A DNA stretch of 64,000 nt from contig JBCCEJ010000009.1 in assembly GCA_039030335.1 (NCBI GenBank), forward strand, positions 50,980 to 114,979, read 5' to 3'. The DNA comes from JBCCEJ01 sp039030335. Lineage in GTDB: Bacteria; Pseudomonadota; Gammaproteobacteria; HK1. Under the pieces are notes generated by a model. It was not told the DNA's origin. It saw only the letters and a list, made by a program, of their open reading frames with translations, and did no database searches. Positions 62,995 through 64,000 of the stretch are shown here, piece after piece. A program made the position numbers and the translations under genes. Each line of letters starts with the position of its first letter. Position 1 is the first letter of the stretch.

Positions 62995-64000
62995 CTACGC
63001 TCTTTCGCGCGCGCGCAGGGGTTCGATGACCGCCTCTGCAAACGTGTTCAAGGCCGCGCGCTCCAAATCGTCACCGAAATAGCCTACGTGGTGCCAGATG
63101 AAGATCTCATCCAATGCGAATTTCTCGATAATGCGCATGACGTCGTCTTGCACCTCGGCGCGCGACCCGGTCCAAAGACGCCCCATCGGTACGTGATACG
63201 GAGGGGCATCGTAGGCGAGCTTCCAGAGGTCTTCGAACATACGGTAGTAGCGCTGACTTTCGGCCGGTGTATCGCCGAGAATCGCCATGCCGCCGAGAGC
63301 CAGAACATCTTTGGCGGCGAGGCTCTTGCCGGCGCCCTCAGCCGCTTCCAGGCAGTTATCGATGACGAGCGGCAGGAACTCTTCCTTTTCCTTTCGTACG
63401 AAGTTGACCATCTTCGCGCCTTCGCGTCCCCAGAACCGGGCGGTCTCCATCGAGTAGCTGAACGGCGCGTAGATCGGCGGATGCGGCGTCTGCAGCGGTC
63501 GAGGCGTGATGCTGACCTTTTGCAGCCGCCCGCTGTCATCCACCTGCTCCGGTGCCCAACGAGACGTGGGCCCGAATTCCCACTCGACCGGCAATGGTAC
63601 TTTCCAGAATTCACCATCCGAGGACGTCAGGTCATCGGTCCACAGCGACTTGACGAGCGCCCAGTTTTCATAGAGCGCGCGGCGGTTGCGCTGGTCGGCT
63701 TCCGACCGGTCGGACTCAGTCGAGGTAATTTCCACATGCTGGCCCATGGTCGCCGTCCACCTGGGTGTATTGCCGCGCGAAAAACCGGCGAATGCCCGCC
63801 CTCCGCTCATGTGGTCGAGCATCGCGATGTCTTCGGCCACCTTGATCGGATTCATCGCCGTAAGATTCATACCGAGCTGTCCCACACGCATCGAGGTGGT
63901 GTGCTGCGCGATGTACATATCCCACAGAATGGGATTGGTGGTCGCCTCGATTCCCTCGACCTGCATGTGATGTTCGGTCAGACAGAAACCGTTGAAGCCG
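62995..64000 (-). CDS. Luciferase-like FMN monooxygenase (N-terminus outside the window)
   Basis: The frame stays open to the right edge; the first visible residues read GFNGFCLTEHHMQVEGIE, matching the G-F-D-x-x-x-x-T-E-H-H pattern of bacterial luciferase-type enzymes near residue 40, so roughly 40 residues are missing. Later LDHMSGGRAFAGFSRGNTPRW and NIPIYAPFSYSMETARFWGREGA-like segments fit. About 335 residues are visible. It uses reduced flavin with O2 to oxidise an unknown substrate. It lies 100 bases upstream of the adaptor gene on the same strand, so it may share the pump's transcript. Confidence 0.88.
   Translation of the reverse strand, partial: GFNGFCLTEHHMQVEGIEATTNPILWDMYIAQHTTSMRVGQLGMNLTAMNPIKVAEDIAMLDHMSGGRAFAGFSRGNTPRWTATMGQHVEITSTESDRSEADQRNRRALYENWALVKSLWTDDLTSSDGEFWKVPLPVEWEFGPTSRWAPEQVDDSGRLQKVSITPRPLQTPHPPIYAPFSYSMETARFWGREGAKMVNFVRKEKEEFLPLVIDNCLEAAEGAGKSLAAKDVLALGGMAILGDTPAESQRYYRMFEDLWKLAYDAPPYHVPMGRLWTGSRAEVQDDVMRIIEKFALDEIFIWHHVGYFGDDLERAALNTFAEAVIEPLRARERA

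Noticed and set aside
1..64000. CRISPR arrays, prophage, integron or transposase genes
   Set aside because: No regularly spaced repeats, integrase or transposase motifs were found on either strand.

Overview
The window is a GC-rich, gene-dense piece of a Gram-negative chromosome. It carries a complete Na+-translocating NADH:quinone reductase operon with its maturation genes, an RND pump with a lipoprotein adaptor, a LolD/YbbA-YbbP type ABC exporter and a BCCT solute transporter. Most other genes are aerobic catabolic enzymes: acyl-CoA synthetases, acyl-CoA dehydrogenases, flavin monooxygenases, a type III CoA-transferase, a hydantoinase pair and an enolase-superfamily enzyme. This best fits an aquatic, probably marine, gammaproteobacterium with broad organic-acid or aromatic metabolism; the exact lineage cannot be fixed from the sequence. 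No rRNA, tRNA, CRISPR array, phage or transposase gene was found.

Layout. 1-1890: a solute-binding protein (5' truncated) followed by a HAMP-GGDEF diguanylate cyclase. 1917-11030: a phenol-hydroxylase-type monooxygenase, a VOC protein, two closely related acyl-CoA synthetases, a GST, an SDR and a small transglycosylase-like protein. 11376-15573: a methyltransferase and the ABC exporter. 15689-18883: BCCT transporter, an unannotated 41-residue membrane protein and an aldehyde dehydrogenase. 19173-25809: pyrophosphatase, tartrate/D-malate dehydrogenase, AraC regulator, YHS protein, histidine phosphatase and two convergent acyl-CoA dehydrogenases. 26000-28511: a selenoprotein of the glycine/D-proline reductase B family next to a mandelate-racemase-type enzyme. 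28551-30907: an ExbB-like channel, an ExbD-like helix joined to an unusual periplasmic domain, a membrane protein and a GGCT-like enzyme. 31128-37456: GFA protein, FMN monooxygenase, methyltransferase, SGNH protein and a GT-C-like membrane protein. 37862-45697: MOSC protein, then nqrABCDEF-apbE-nqrM on the minus strand. 46100-58667: an unknown protein, DUF3500, ThDP enzyme, CoA-transferase, MaoC, aldo/keto reductase, sulfotransferase and HyuA/HyuB. 58733-64000: RND pump, adaptor and a truncated luciferase-like monooxygenase.

The strongest discovery is at 26000-27322. Gene callers would split this into two ORFs, but it is one selenocysteine gene: the in-frame UGA sits in a U-P-I-C motif and is followed at the right distance by a well-paired bacterial SECIS hairpin. 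Other notable items are two copies of a short terminal-inverted-repeat element (7480-7732 and 11232-11381), one of which supplies the stop codon of a methyltransferase; a possible new ExbB/ExbD-like energised complex; a micro-protein translationally coupled to the BCCT carrier; a nested hairpin in the nqr leader; and an 18-bp perfect palindrome next to a promoter-like -10 box.
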